From Cupriavidus oxalaticus (GTDB lineage Bacteria; Pseudomonadota; Gammaproteobacteria; Burkholderiales; Burkholderiaceae): DNA of 64,000 nucleotides. The DNA lies in assembly GCF_016894385.1 (NCBI RefSeq), contig NZ_CP069811.1:2704501-2768500 (forward strand), in the 5' to 3' direction. Below are positions 7,713 through 16,285 of this stretch, in pieces; the stretch's first letter is position 1, and the number at the start of each line of letters is the position of its first letter. The translations under genes and the position numbers were made by a program. The notes beneath the pieces are model-generated. The model ran no database searches and was not told the DNA's origin. It saw nothing but the letters and a program-made list of their open reading frames with translations.

Positions 7713-9311
7713 TCAGTAGACGTCGCGCCGGTAGCGGCCCTCGTCGGCAAGCTCGCGCAGCGCGGATTCGCCGAGGATGTCCGTGAGGGCCTCGTTGACG
7801 CCGCCGGCCATGCCTTGCAGGCTGCCGCAAACATAGATGGCCGCGCCTTCCTGCACCCATCGGCGCGCCAGCGCCGCCTGCGCGCGCAGGGCGTCCTGCA
7901 CGTAGCGCGCCGTGCCGCCGTCGCGCGACCAGGCATGGTCGACGCGCTGCAGCGTGCCGTCGGCCTGCCATGCGGCCAGTTCGTCGGCGAAGAAGGCGTC
8001 ATGCTGCGCAGAGCGCTCGCCGAACAGCAGCCAGTTGCGGCGCCGTGCCGCCGCGGCGCGCGCCTTCAGGTGGGCGCGCAGGCCGGCCAGCCCGGTGCCA
8101 TTGCCGATCAGGATCAGCGGCCGGTCGTCGGCGGGCGGATGAAAGCTGCGGTTGGCGCGAATGCGCAGCGCAATGTGCGCGCCCACGGCCGCATGCCCGG
8201 TCAGCCAGCCCGAGGCCAGCCCCAGGCGGCCGTCGTCGCGGCGCGCCTGCCGCACCAGCAGCTCAAGCGTGCCGTCCTGCGGCAGCGATGCGATCGAATA
8301 TTCGCGATGCGGCAGCGGCGACAGCGCATCGACCAGCTGCTGCGCCGGTACGCCCTGCATCGCGGCAAAGTGGGCGTCGGGCAGCGGCATGCGCGTGGCC
8401 AGCGCCTCGGCCAGCGTCAGGTCGCGGGCGTCGCAGCGCACCGGCGTGGCGCCGTCCAGCGCAAGCCGCGCCAGCAGCCGCTCCACCTCGGCCGGCGCAT
8501 GGCATGGGCCGACTTCGGCGATGTCGCCCGGCTGCCAGTCGAGCGCGTCGCGGTCCCGCGGCTCCAGCACCAGATGGAACGCCGGCGCGCCCTGGCTGCC
8601 GGGATTCAGGAGGTGGCGCTGCGCCAGCACCCAGTCGCCGTAGCGCGGGCGCTCCCAGTCGGCAATCTCGGCGCCGCCGCTGAGCGCCGACAGGTGGTTC
8701 TGCCAGTGGCGCAGCGCGCCGGCATCGCCGTTGTCGACCTCGATCAGGTCGAACAGCGGCTGCGCGCGATGGCGCTGCAGCCAGTGGTCGAGCGCGTGGC
8801 CGAAGGCGCAGAAGCGCGCGTAGCTGCTGTCGCCGAGCGCCAGGATGCCGTAGCGCAGCTCGCGCAGCCCGTCCGCGCGGCCTGCCAGCAGCCGCCGCGC
8901 AAACCCGGAGGCGCTGTCGGGCGCGTCGCCCTCGCCGGTGGTGCTGACCACGAACAGCGCCTGCCGGCAGGCGGCCAGGCGGGCGGCGTCGACCTCGGCC
9001 AGCGACAGCAATTGCACCGGCATGCCGGCGCCCTGCAGCGCGGTCGCGGTCTGCAGTGCCAGCTGCTCGGCAAAACCGGTCTGGCTGGCATAGGCGACCA
9101 GCGTGGCGCCGTCCGTGGTACTTGCCAGGGCCGCCACGCGCGCGCGCCGCTGGCGGTGGTGCGCCAGCACCGTGCCGCAGAAGCCGGCATAGGCGGCGAC
9201 CACGCCGGCGGCGGTGGCGCTGCGCGACGGGCCCAGCAGCGACAGCGCCACGCCGCCGGCCAGCGCCAGCCAGCTGGCGCCGGCAAAGGGGGAAAGGATG
9301 GGACGGCTCAT
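7713..9311 (-). CDS. Membrane-anchored flavodoxin/FAD-NADPH reductase (sulfite reductase flavoprotein type)
   Basis: A 532-residue diflavin reductase. Two hydrophobic helices at residues about 10-27 and 33-50 anchor it in the inner membrane. The flavodoxin FMN domain starts at TLVAYASQTGFAE (70-82) with STTGEGDAP and LGDSSYARF; the FAD domain has REYSIAS, and the NADPH domain IGNGTGLAGLRAHL and IYVCGSLQGMA. It should pass electrons from NADPH to a membrane partner. The ATG at 9311 overlaps the stop of apbE by 4 bp (ATGA), giving translational coupling. As last gene of the PepSY-DUF2271-DUF4198-ApbE operon, it is the likely cytoplasmic electron source for that system, rather than part of sulfate assimilation, for which no partner is present. 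Confidence 0.85.
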   Translation of the reverse strand: MSRPILSPFAGASWLALAGGVALSLLGPSRSATAAGVVAAYAGFCGTVLAHHRQRRARVAALASTTDGATLVAYASQTGFAEQLALQTATALQGAGMPVQLLSLAEVDAARLAACRQALFVVSTTGEGDAPDSASGFARRLLAGRADGLRELRYGILALGDSSYARFCAFGHALDHWLQRHRAQPLFDLIEVDNGDAGALRHWQNHLSALSGGAEIADWERPRYGDWVLAQRHLLNPGSQGAPAFHLVLEPRDRDALDWQPGDIAEVGPCHAPAEVERLLARLALDGATPVRCDARDLTLAEALATRMPLPDAHFAAMQGVPAQQLVDALSPLPHREYSIASLPQDGTLELLVRQARRDDGRLGLASGWLTGHAAVGAHIALRIRANRSFHPPADDRPLILIGNGTGLAGLRAHLKARAAAARRRNWLLFGERSAQHDAFFADELAAWQADGTLQRVDHAWSRDGGTARYVQDALRAQAALARRWVQEGAAIYVCGSLQGMAGGVNEALTDILGESALRELADEGRYRRDVY

Positions 9312-10327
9312 GCCAGCAGCGCGGCAAAAGCCGGGGAAAGATGTTCGTCGAAGCCGCCCGGCGTGCGCACCAGGAAGCGCGCGGCAATGCCGTGGCGGCG
9401 CGCGTGCGCCATACCGGCTTGCGGGCCGAGCACGGTCAGCGCGGTGGACAGCGCATCGGCCAGCATGCACTGCGGGTGGATCACCGTGACCGAAGCCAGC
9501 GCGTGGCTGGCCGGGTAGCCGGTGCGCGGGTCGATGGTGTGCGCATAGCGCCGGCCATCGCTGTCGAAGTAGCGGCGGTAGTCGCCGGAGGTGGCGACGG
9601 ACAGGCCGTGCAGCGCCACCAGGGTCTGCCCGTGCTGCTGTTCCTGTTCGCCGCTGCCGAGACCCGGCGGCGCTTCCAGCGCGACCCACCACGGCATGCC
9701 GTCGGGCTTGACGCCATGGCCGCGCAGTTCGCCGCCGATCTCGGTGAGGTGGTGTTCCACACCCTGCGTGTCGAGGTAGCGCGCCACCGCGTCGACGGCA
9801 AAGCCCTTGGCGATGGCGCAGAAATCCAGCGACACGCCGCCGGGCTGGCGCGCGCGCCGCGTGTCGGCATCGAGTTCGATGCGCGACCAGCCGCAGCGGC
9901 CCCGTGCCGCCTGCACGGCATCGGGCGACGGCGGCGCGCTGCGCCGCGGCGCCGGGCCGAAGCCCCACAGGTCGACCAGCGGCCCGGTGCTCGGGTCATA
10001 GGCGCCGCCGCTGTCGCGCGCCACCTGCAGCGCGCATTGCAGCACGGCAAAGCAATCGGCGGGCAGCGCGTGCCAGCTGCCCGCCTCGGCACGGTTGAAG
10101 CGGCTGATATCGGAATCCGGCTCCCAGTTGCTCATCTGCGCGATCACGCCGTCGAGTACGGCGACGATGCCCGCACCGATGGCATCGGCATCCGCAGCCG
10201 GCGGCAACATGGCCACGACCGACCAGGTCGTGCCCATGCTCGCGCCGCCCCAGCGGTGCTGGCGCGCATCGCGCGCAGGCGGCACCGGGGGCGCTTGCAG
10301 CGCGACGGGAACGAGGATGCGGTTCAA
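9308..10327 (-). CDS. apbE: ApbE-family FAD:protein FMN transferase
   Basis: A 339-residue ApbE-type flavin transferase, which covalently attaches FMN to a Thr of a target protein using FAD and Mg2+. Family marks: GGASMGTTWSV near residue 28, AKGFAVDAVARYL, EIGGELRGHG, HTIDPRTGYPASHA and the metal-binding DALSTALTVLG. Its probable target is two genes upstream: the DUF2271 protein with a DGISGAT motif. Oddly, the first 27 residues (MNRILVPVALQAPPVPPARD) show no convincing signal peptide or lipobox, although most ApbE proteins act outside the cytoplasm. It lies 13 bp after the DUF4198 gene and overlaps the reductase gene by 4 bp. Confidence 0.92.
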   Translation of the reverse strand: MNRILVPVALQAPPVPPARDARQHRWGGASMGTTWSVVAMLPPAADADAIGAGIVAVLDGVIAQMSNWEPDSDISRFNRAEAGSWHALPADCFAVLQCALQVARDSGGAYDPSTGPLVDLWGFGPAPRRSAPPSPDAVQAARGRCGWSRIELDADTRRARQPGGVSLDFCAIAKGFAVDAVARYLDTQGVEHHLTEIGGELRGHGVKPDGMPWWVALEAPPGLGSGEQEQQHGQTLVALHGLSVATSGDYRRYFDSDGRRYAHTIDPRTGYPASHALASVTVIHPQCMLADALSTALTVLGPQAGMAHARRHGIAARFLVRTPGGFDEHLSPAFAALLA

Positions 10328-10340
10328 GTCAGGACGACGC

Positions 10341-11207
10341 TTACTGCGGCAGCACTTCCACCGTCACCGCGTAGGTCGCGCGGCGCGACTTGGCCTGCTT
10401 GAAGGTCGCCTTGTCGTCGCGCACCTCGGCTTCCATCCAGTACATGCCGGGCGCCGGCCACTTGACGCTGAACTTGCCGTCGGCGTCGGTGGTGACGCTG
10501 AGCTCCTGCAGCTTGTCGCGATAGCGGATGCCGCCCGGCACCACCTCGACCTTCAGGTTGGCGGCAGGCTTGCCGTCGAGCAGCAGGCGGAAGCTGGCGG
10601 TGTCGCCGGCGACCAGGTCGTTGGGGTGCGTGATCGGCGCCAGCTCCAGGCCGCGGCCGGTGGTGCGCAGGCCCTTGTCGCTGGGCTTGCCGGCGGTGAC
10701 GAAAGACTCCACCCGGCCTTCGGCCTGCGTGACCGTCAGGTCCTGCGCGTTGGCCGGGACTTCCCTGGCGAAGTTCTCGGCCGCGCCGCGCCAGCGCTTG
10801 GCCTGGCCGTCGATCTTGTAGCTGGCGAACAGGCCCTGGTTGACCACCGCCACGCGGTACGTGCCCGGCTGCGTCAGGTGCAGGTCGAAGGTGCTGCGGT
10901 ACTTGCCGGTGGCGGCGTTCTCGGCCTTGACGGCGCTGCCGTCGGGGGCGGTGACCTGCAGGTTGTCCAGGCGCAGCGGCACGTGCTCGAAGTAGAACAG
11001 GTCGTTGGAGACGGCGGCGTCAACGGTCACCCACGGGTCATTGCCCGACAGCACGGTGGCCGACGGCAGCAGCCACTGGCGGTGCGCGTGCGCGGCCAGC
11101 GGCGCCAGCGCGGCCAGGGCGAGCAGGGTCACGCGCGTAGCCACGCGGGTAGCCATGCGGGAACGGACTGGGGACAGGATCGCAGACAGGTTGGCAGTGG
11201 GTTTCAT
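10341..11207 (-). CDS. DUF4198 periplasmic protein
   Basis: A 288-residue exported protein of the DUF4198 family, mostly beta-sandwich, often found in metal-uptake or redox loci. A signal peptide with a long basic n-region ends near LAPLAAHAH (about residue 42); HRQWLLPSATVLSG follows, as is usual for the family. The C-terminal part reads as an Ig-like/carboxypeptidase-regulatory-like domain (VTTDADGKFSVKWPAPGMYWMEAEV). The start at 11207 has GGAG 8 bp upstream; a second Met at 11156 would leave a more standard signal. It lies 19 bp after the DUF2271 gene in the flavinylation operon. Exact role unknown; a periplasmic partner or metal-binding accessory is likely. Confidence 0.85.
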   Translation of the reverse strand: MKPTANLSAILSPVRSRMATRVATRVTLLALAALAPLAAHAHRQWLLPSATVLSGNDPWVTVDAAVSNDLFYFEHVPLRLDNLQVTAPDGSAVKAENAATGKYRSTFDLHLTQPGTYRVAVVNQGLFASYKIDGQAKRWRGAAENFAREVPANAQDLTVTQAEGRVESFVTAGKPSDKGLRTTGRGLELAPITHPNDLVAGDTASFRLLLDGKPAANLKVEVVPGGIRYRDKLQELSVTTDADGKFSVKWPAPGMYWMEAEVRDDKATFKQAKSRRATYAVTVEVLPQ

Positions 11208-11226
11208 CGTCAGGCTCCGGGAAGGA

Positions 11227-11751
11227 TTACGGCTTCAGGTCGACGGTGACACCGCCGAGTTCGTGGTCGCCCCTGGCGCGGGCGGTCTGTGCGGCTTGCG
11301 GCGGCCAGGTGAACGGCACGCGCACCAGTTCGCGCCCGCCGACTTCGCGCGCGGCTTCGACCACCAGTTGGTAGTCGCCCGCCGGCAGCTTGCCCAGCGG
11401 GTTCTTGCCGTCGCGGAAGCTGACCGTGTGCTCGCCCGGCGCGCGGGTCGCGCCCGAGATGCCGTCGGCCGGCATGTTCAGGTCGCGGCCGGCCTTGCGC
11501 CACCACTGGCGCATGTCCTTGAGCCACTTGGTGCCCTCGTTTTCCTTGAGCTTGCCGTCGTACCAGACCGCCAGGGTCTGCACCGGGCCCTGGTCGGCGC
11601 GCTCGACCCACATCGCCACATAGGGCTTGTGGTACTCGGCCACGTTGAGCCGCGGGATTTCCACCTTGACGTTCAGGTCGGCGGCCAGCGCGGGGCCCAC
11701 GAACGGGACCGTGGCCATGCCGGTCAGGGTGACGGAGAGCAGTCGGCGCAT
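11227..11751 (-). CDS. DUF2271 protein with ApbE flavinylation motif
   Basis: A 174-residue exported protein of the DUF2271 family. A Sec signal ends at about residue 23 (VGPALA-ADLNVKV). At residues 96-102 (bases 11446-11466) it has DGISGAT, which fits the motif recognised by ApbE flavin transferases (D-x-x-S/T-G-A-S/T); Thr102 would carry FMN by phosphoester linkage. Family stretches: YHKPYVAMWVERADQGPVQTLAVWYDG and KWLKDMRQWWRKAG. An apbE gene lies two genes downstream in the same operon. I infer a periplasmic flavin carrier between the PepSY membrane protein and an external acceptor. The family is firm; the flavinylation is a prediction from the motif and context. Confidence 0.88.
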   Translation of the reverse strand: MRRLLSVTLTGMATVPFVGPALAADLNVKVEIPRLNVAEYHKPYVAMWVERADQGPVQTLAVWYDGKLKENEGTKWLKDMRQWWRKAGRDLNMPADGISGATRAPGEHTVSFRDGKNPLGKLPAGDYQLVVEAAREVGGRELVRVPFTWPPQAAQTARARGDHELGGVTVDLKP

Positions 11752-11826
11752 ATTCAGAGAAACCTCGTCAGTGAGATGCAGCAGGAAAATCGTTCGGGAT
11801 GCCGGCGTGCCTGGCGCAGGCCAGGC

Positions 11827-12483
11827 TCAGTGAATGAACAACACCGCCAGCAGCAGCGGCACCACCAGCCCCAGGCCGACCAGCGGCCAGGTCGCCAGGC
11901 GCCCGCCCGCATGCAGCTTGAGCAGGAACAGGCCGGTGACGCTGAAGACCAGGCACGCGAACGCGAACACATCCAGGAACAGGCTCCATGCCGTGCCGGT
12001 GTTGCGGCCCTTGTGCAGGTCGTTCAGGTAGGAGATCGCGCCGCGCGTGGTTTTCTCGTACTGGGCTTCGCCGCTGTCGAGCGCAAGGCTGACCCAGGCA
12101 TCGCCACCCGGGCGCGGCAGCGCCACGTAGATCTCGTCGGCCGACCATTCGGCCTCGCGTCCGCCGGCATCGACATCCAGCGCCTGTGCCAGCCATGCGG
12201 CCAGCGCTGCGGGCACCGGGGCCTTGCGCTCGCGGGACTTGCCTTCGCCGGCGGGCTGCTGCGCGCGCAGCGTGGCGAGCAGCGCGGCGGGCGCGGTGGC
12301 GTGGCGCGTCTCGACCGCGGGCCTTGCCTCGATCTGCGATGCGTGGTTGAGCGTGAAACCGGTCACGGCAAACAGCATCATCCCGATCAGGCAGATCGCG
12401 GAACTGATCCAGTGCCACTGGTGAAGGTGCTTGAGCCAGAACGCGCGGCGCTGCTGGCCGGAAGCTGGCTGGGATTCGGTCAT
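11827..12483 (-). CDS. PepSY-type membrane protein, possible heme or siderophore reductase subunit
   Basis: A 218-residue inner-membrane protein of the PepSY/PepSY_TM type. A first membrane helix (WISSAICLIGMMLFAVTGF, about 25-43), a periplasmic region of about 110 residues, and two helices at the C-terminus (DVFAFACLVFSVTGLFLL and PLVGLGLVVPLLLAVLF) are clear. His residues flank the helices (KHLHQWHW, LNHAS, LHKGRN) and could bind heme b. Related proteins serve as ferrisiderophore reductases. It is the first gene of the operon with DUF2271, DUF4198, ApbE and the flavoreductase. A Fur-like site lies upstream, so a role in iron reduction or uptake is the best guess. Confidence 0.8.
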   Translation of the reverse strand: MTESQPASGQQRRAFWLKHLHQWHWISSAICLIGMMLFAVTGFTLNHASQIEARPAVETRHATAPAALLATLRAQQPAGEGKSRERKAPVPAALAAWLAQALDVDAGGREAEWSADEIYVALPRPGGDAWVSLALDSGEAQYEKTTRGAISYLNDLHKGRNTGTAWSLFLDVFAFACLVFSVTGLFLLKLHAGGRLATWPLVGLGLVVPLLLAVLFIH

Positions 12484-12581
12484 TGCGGTGGTAAGCGGGG
12501 TGGCCCGGCCGAGCCGGCGGCCGGCCCTGCCGGGATCCTGGGAAGCTGGAGCGCCGCCTCGCGCACACGACGCGAGGTTGT

Positions 12582-12641
12582 GTCATTGTCATCACAATGA
12601 CGAACGCAGGAGAGAAGGATAATCGTTCGCATTTGAATGCG
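12582..12641. promoter_or_regulatory. Fur-like site and inverted repeats upstream of the PepSY/flavinylation operon
   Basis: The 309-bp gap 12484-12792 holds no gene. Within it: an 8-bp inverted repeat with 4-nt loop at 12582-12601 (GTCATTGT-catc-ACAATGAC), a GATAATCGTTCGCATTTGA stretch at 12618-12636 that matches the Fur consensus at its left half and centre, and a nested CGCATT-tg-AATGCG dyad at 12628-12641. The AT-rich island stands out in GC-rich surroundings. It lies 100-160 bp before the PepSY start. Iron (Fur) control is inferred. Confidence 0.45.
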
Positions 12642-12740
12642 CAAACGGTTCCGCGGCACGGCAGGTTACGGCGCATTACAAGGGGTCAAGTTGCGCGCGC
12701 CGAGGTCTCCGGGCGGCGCCGCAACGGCTGACGCGACAGC

Positions 12741-12776
12741 GGCTTCTGTCGCGGCTTCCGTCGCGGCTTCCGTCGC
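12741..12776. repeat. 12-bp tandem repeat, three copies
   Basis: Three tandem copies of GGCTTCYGTCGC lie in the non-coding region upstream of the PepSY operon and just after the chrA stop codon; a fourth, degenerate copy follows. It is one of several 12-bp tandem repeats in this window. Confidence 0.85.
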
Positions 12777-12792
12777 GGCATCTGCAGCGACG

Positions 12793-14016
12793 TTACAGCC
12801 ACATTCCCGCAGCCCACCCGGCCACGCCGCTGGCCAGCACCACCAGCCAGGGCGGCAGCTTCCACACCATCAGCGCCACCAGCGCCAGCCCGACCAGCAC
12901 GATATCGAGCGGCCCGTGCACCGCGCTGACCCACACCGGCTGCCACAGCGCCGCCAGCAGCAGCCCGACCACGGCTGCGTTGACGCCGGCCAGCGCGGCC
13001 TGGGCCCGGCGGTTGCGGCGCAGGCTTTCCCAGTAGGGCAGCGTGCCGACCACCAGCAGCGCGCCGGGCACAAAGATCGCCACCGTGCACAGCAGCCCGC
13101 TGGCCCAGCCGGCCGGCGGCACCTGCAACGAGGCGCCCAGGAAGGCGGCAAACGTAAACAGCGGGCCGGGCATCGCCTGGGCCACGCCATAGCCGGCGAG
13201 GAAGGTTTCCTTGCCGACCCAGCCGGGTGCCACCACTTCGGCGTCCAGCAGCGGCAGCACCACGTGGCCGCCGCCGAAGACCAGCGCGCCGGCGCGGTAG
13301 AAGGCGTCGAACAGGCGCACGGCGGGATCGGCGCTCAACTGCGCCAGCACCGGCAGGCCGGCCAGCAGCAAGGCGAACGCCACCAGCAGCAGCGCGCCGG
13401 CACGATGGCTGACCGGCAGCCCGAGCGGCTCATGCGTGCCGGCCAGCGCCGGCCGCAGCAGCAAGGCGCCGGCCAGCGCCGCCACGGCCATCACCGCCAC
13501 CTGCGCCCACGCCCCCGGCAGCGCCAGCACCGCGCCGGTGGCGGCAACCATGATGGCGATGCGCACCGGGCCACGGCACAGCGTGCGCGCCATGCCCCAC
13601 ACCGCCTGCGCCACCACTGCCACCGCGACCAGCTTGAGCCCGTGCAGCACCCCGGGTGCCGCGGCCATGCCGTAGTGCGAGACGCCCAGCGCGAACAGGA
13701 TCATCAGCAGTGCCGACGGCAGCGTGAAGCCCAGCCATGCGGCGAGCGCACCGGCGTACCCCGCGCGCGACAGCCCCAGTGCGATCCCGGCCTGGCTGCT
13801 GGCCGGGCCGGGCAGGCACTGGCACAGCGCGACCACATCGGCATAGGCCGCCTCGCTCAGCCATTGCCGGCGCCGCACCAGTTCCTCGCGGAAGAACGCC
13901 AGGTGCGCGACGGGCCCGCCGAACGAAGTCAGCCCCAGCCGCAGGAACACCAGGAATACGGCAAGCGGGCCGTCCTGGCGGCGGCTGTCTTCGGAGGGAC
14001 CTGGCAGGGTGGCCAT
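12793..14016 (-). CDS. chrA: Chromate transporter, ChrA family
   Basis: A 407-residue inner-membrane protein of the CHR superfamily, long-chain type, with two homologous halves and about ten to twelve hydrophobic segments. Half one has GLTSFGGPVAHLAFFREE and CQCLPGPASSQ; half two has YRAGALVFGGGHVVLPLL and AQAMPGPLFTFAAF, the doubled PGP motifs of the family. Characterised members export chromate and give resistance; many homologues have unknown anions. It stands alone, facing away from the chemotaxis gene across a 338-bp gap. No chrB regulator is adjacent, so chromate specificity is not certain. Confidence 0.9.
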   Translation of the reverse strand: MATLPGPSEDSRRQDGPLAVFLVFLRLGLTSFGGPVAHLAFFREELVRRRQWLSEAAYADVVALCQCLPGPASSQAGIALGLSRAGYAGALAAWLGFTLPSALLMILFALGVSHYGMAAAPGVLHGLKLVAVAVVAQAVWGMARTLCRGPVRIAIMVAATGAVLALPGAWAQVAVMAVAALAGALLLRPALAGTHEPLGLPVSHRAGALLLVAFALLLAGLPVLAQLSADPAVRLFDAFYRAGALVFGGGHVVLPLLDAEVVAPGWVGKETFLAGYGVAQAMPGPLFTFAAFLGASLQVPPAGWASGLLCTVAIFVPGALLVVGTLPYWESLRRNRRAQAALAGVNAAVVGLLLAALWQPVWVSAVHGPLDIVLVGLALVALMVWKLPPWLVVLASGVAGWAAGMWL

Positions 14017-14222
14017 GTGTGCGGGCGATCGGCGTAAGGAAAAGGGTTGCGTGGGTACAACGCGCAGATTCTGCCGGATTTCAAGGGCCGGGGCGTGACA
14101 GGCGCTGCCGGAATCACGTTGGACGCGCTACTTTGGGGATAAAAGAGTTAAATACATCACTTTTACGTCGAGCTTGTTAAAACCAATCAACCACACGTGC
14201 GGCATGGGCGGTATTACCCCAA

Positions 14223-14250
14223 TCAAGTTAATTTCCCGCCTCGCCGTTAG
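14223..14250 (+). promoter_or_regulatory. Candidate FliA (sigma-28) promoter of the chemotaxis receptor gene
   Basis: TCAAGTTA-N12-GCCGTTAG at 14223-14250 fits the flagellar sigma-28 promoter pattern (TCAAG-like -35, GCCG-led -10). It lies about 105 bp before the receptor's ATG. An equivalent TCAAGTTC-N12-GCCGAAGG stands before the YcgR-type gene at 56941-56968, with identical spacing. The rest of the 338-bp gap 14017-14354 shows no gene. Confidence 0.6.
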
Positions 14251-14354
14251 CCCACAGACGCACGCATGCCCCGACAGGCGTCAACCATGAATGACGCCGC
14301 AGATGCGTGTCACCGATGAGCCATGCGCAATGCGCTGAAGGAGGAGTGAAAAGC

Positions 14355-15911
14355 ATGCTGGACAACCTGGGCCTGAAGAAAAAACTGCTGCTGCCGCTGG
14401 TGCTGAGCTGGGTCTGCCTGCTCGGCATCACGTTGTGGAACGCCTGGCACATACGCAGCCTGCGCATGGAAGAGCGCCGGCTGGACCTGACCCACGTCAC
14501 CGACACCGCGGTCTCGGTGGTGGCCGAGTACGAGGCGCTGGCCAAGGCGGGCAAGTTGCCCGCCGACGAGGCGAAGCAGCAGGCCATCGAACGCGTGCGC
14601 GCGATGCGCTTCGGCGCCGATGGCTACTTCACGCTGATGCGTTCCGACACCGTGGTGGTGATGCACCCGTTCAAGCCTGAGATGAACGGCAAGGCGATGG
14701 AGGGGACGAAGGATCCCAACGGCGTCTACCTGTTCCGCGACATCGCCGCGATCGGCAAGGGTTCCGGCAAGGGCTTCGTCGAATACCTCTGGCCCAAGCC
14801 GGGCGCCGAAGCGCCGCAGCCGAAGCTGAGCTACGTGGCCAACTTCCGCCCATGGGACTGGAATTTCATCGCCGGGCTGTACCTGGATGACATCGAAGCG
14901 GCGTTCCGCACCGAGCTGTGGAAGGCGCTGGGGCTGCTGCTGGCGGTCGGCGCGCTGATGTCGCTGGTGATGGTGCGCGTCTCCGCCAGCCTGCACCGCC
15001 AGCTCGGCGGCGAGCCGGCCACCACCGCGCAGATCGCCGGCCGCATTGCCGAGGGCGACCTCGCCGGCCATGTCGACGTGCGCCCGGGCGACGAGCACAG
15101 CGTGCTGTTCGCGATGCAGCGCATGCAGGCGCGCCTGACCGGTGCGATAGGCAGTATCCGCGGCTCGGCCGATTCGATCGCCGGCGCGGCCAAGCAGATC
15201 GCCGCAGGCAATGCCGACCTGTCGCGCCGCAGCGAGGAGCAGGCCGCCTCGCTGCAGGAAACGGCTGCGAGCATGGAGCAGCTCACCAGCACCGTGCGCC
15301 AGAGCGCCGACAACGCGCGCCAGGCCAGCCGCCTGGCCGAGGGGGCTTCGGACATCGCCGTGCGCGGCGGCACCATCGTCAGCCAGGTGGTCGGCACCAT
15401 GGGCGAGATCAAGCAGGCCTCGGGCAAGGTGGTCGACATCATCGGCGTGATCGAGGGCATCGCCTTCCAGACCAACATCCTCGCGCTGAACGCCGCGGTG
15501 GAGGCCGCGCGCGCCGGCGAGCAGGGCCGCGGCTTTGCCGTGGTGGCGGGCGAGGTGCGCACGCTGGCGCAGCGCAGCGCCACCGCCGCCAAGGAGATCA
15601 AGGCGCTGATCGGCGACTCGGCACAGCGCGTGGAAGACGGAGCGGTGCTGGTGGAAAGCGCCGGCAAGGCGATGGACGAGATCGTGGCAGCGGTCAAGCG
15701 CGTGACCGACCTGATGGGCGAGATGCGGGCCGCCACCGAGGAACAGACCGGCGGCATCGAGCAGGTCAACCAGGCGGTGTCGCAGATGGACCAGATGGCG
15801 CAGCAGAACGCGGCACTGGTGGAAGAGGCGGCGGCAGCGGCGGCCTCCCTGGAAGACCAGGCCGACATGCTGCACCGGGCCGTCGGCCAGTTCCGGCTGG
15901 CGCGAGCCTGA
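14355..15911 (+). CDS. Methyl-accepting chemotaxis protein with single Cache sensor
   Basis: A 518-residue transmembrane chemoreceptor. A first membrane helix ([18 protein letters not shown], about 11-28) precedes a periplasmic single Cache-type sensor ([38 protein letters not shown]), then a second helix near 190-205, a HAMP segment, and the cytoplasmic coiled coil. The hairpin tip [20 protein letters not shown] is intact, so it should couple to CheA/CheW. The C-terminus (FRLARA) lacks the NWETF-type tether for CheR/CheB. The ATG at 14355 follows GAAGGAGGAG, a strong ribosome site; earlier starts lack one. A FliA-type promoter lies upstream, placing it in the flagellar regulon. Ligand unknown, probably a small carboxylate. 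Confidence 0.92.
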   Translation: MLDNLGLKKKLLLPLVLSWVCLLGITLWNAWHIRSLRMEERRLDLTHVTDTAVSVVAEYEALAKAGKLPADEAKQQAIERVRAMRFGADGYFTLMRSDTVVVMHPFKPEMNGKAMEGTKDPNGVYLFRDIAAIGKGSGKGFVEYLWPKPGAEAPQPKLSYVANFRPWDWNFIAGLYLDDIEAAFRTELWKALGLLLAVGALMSLVMVRVSASLHRQLGGEPATTAQIAGRIAEGDLAGHVDVRPGDEHSVLFAMQRMQARLTGAIGSIRGSADSIAGAAKQIAAGNADLSRRSEEQAASLQETAASMEQLTSTVRQSADNARQASRLAEGASDIAVRGGTIVSQVVGTMGEIKQASGKVVDIIGVIEGIAFQTNILALNAAVEAARAGEQGRGFAVVAGEVRTLAQRSATAAKEIKALIGDSAQRVEDGAVLVESAGKAMDEIVAAVKRVTDLMGEMRAATEEQTGGIEQVNQAVSQMDQMAQQNAALVEEAAAAAASLEDQADMLHRAVGQFRLARA

Positions 15912-15949
15912 CCCCGGCGGCGCTGTCACGCCGGCGTCATACGCGGCCC

Positions 15950-15979
15950 CCGGCTGCGTGTATCATGAAGCGCAGCCGG
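15950..15979. terminator. 9-bp stem-loop after the chemotaxis gene
   Basis: A perfect 9-bp inverted repeat CCGGCTGCG / CGCAGCCGG with a 12-nt loop lies 39 bp after the receptor's stop codon and 54 bp before the GlsB-type gene. No T-run follows, so it may be a Rho-assisted end, a processing barrier, or a 5' UTR structure of the next gene. Confidence 0.45.
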
Positions 15980-16033
15980 CGACACCATGCGGCCGGCCCC
16001 CCATCCTAGGCAGTCCACTACCGGGAGCGCACC

Positions 16034-16285
16034 ATGATGGCATTCATCGGCACCGTGTTCGTTGGCCTCATCGTCGGACTGATTGCACGGGCAGTAAAGC
16101 CCGGCGACGACAAGATGGGCTGGATCATGACCATCATCCTCGGCGTGCTCGGCTCGGTGGTGGCCGGCTACGTCGGCCGCGCGATGGGGTGGTACCAGCC
16201 GGGCGAACCGGCTGGCTGGGTCGCCTCGGTGATCGGCGCGATCGTGCTGCTGGTGATCTACGGCATGGTCCGCCGCAAGGGCTGA
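16034..16285 (+). CDS. GlsB/YeaQ/YmgE-family small membrane protein
   Basis: An 83-residue protein, nearly all membrane: three hydrophobic segments (FIGTVFVGLIVGLIAR, GWIMTIILGVLGSVVAGYVG, VASVIGAIVLLVIYGMV) joined by a KPGDDKMG turn. This is the GlsB/YeaQ/YmgE (transglycosylase-associated protein) family, stress-linked inner-membrane proteins of unknown mechanism. The name comes from an old association with murein transglycosylases, and here the gene's 3' end overlaps convergently by 28 bp with a transglycosylase-bearing penicillin-binding protein. The overlap means transcripts of the two genes are antisense at their ends. Confidence 0.9.
   Translation: MMAFIGTVFVGLIVGLIARAVKPGDDKMGWIMTIILGVLGSVVAGYVGRAMGWYQPGEPAGWVASVIGAIVLLVIYGMVRRKG

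Noticed and set aside
7713..9311. Sulfite reductase alpha subunit (cysJ) for sulfate assimilation
   Set aside because: The membrane anchor and operon context (PepSY, DUF2271, ApbE) and absence of a cysI partner argue for another electron-transfer role.
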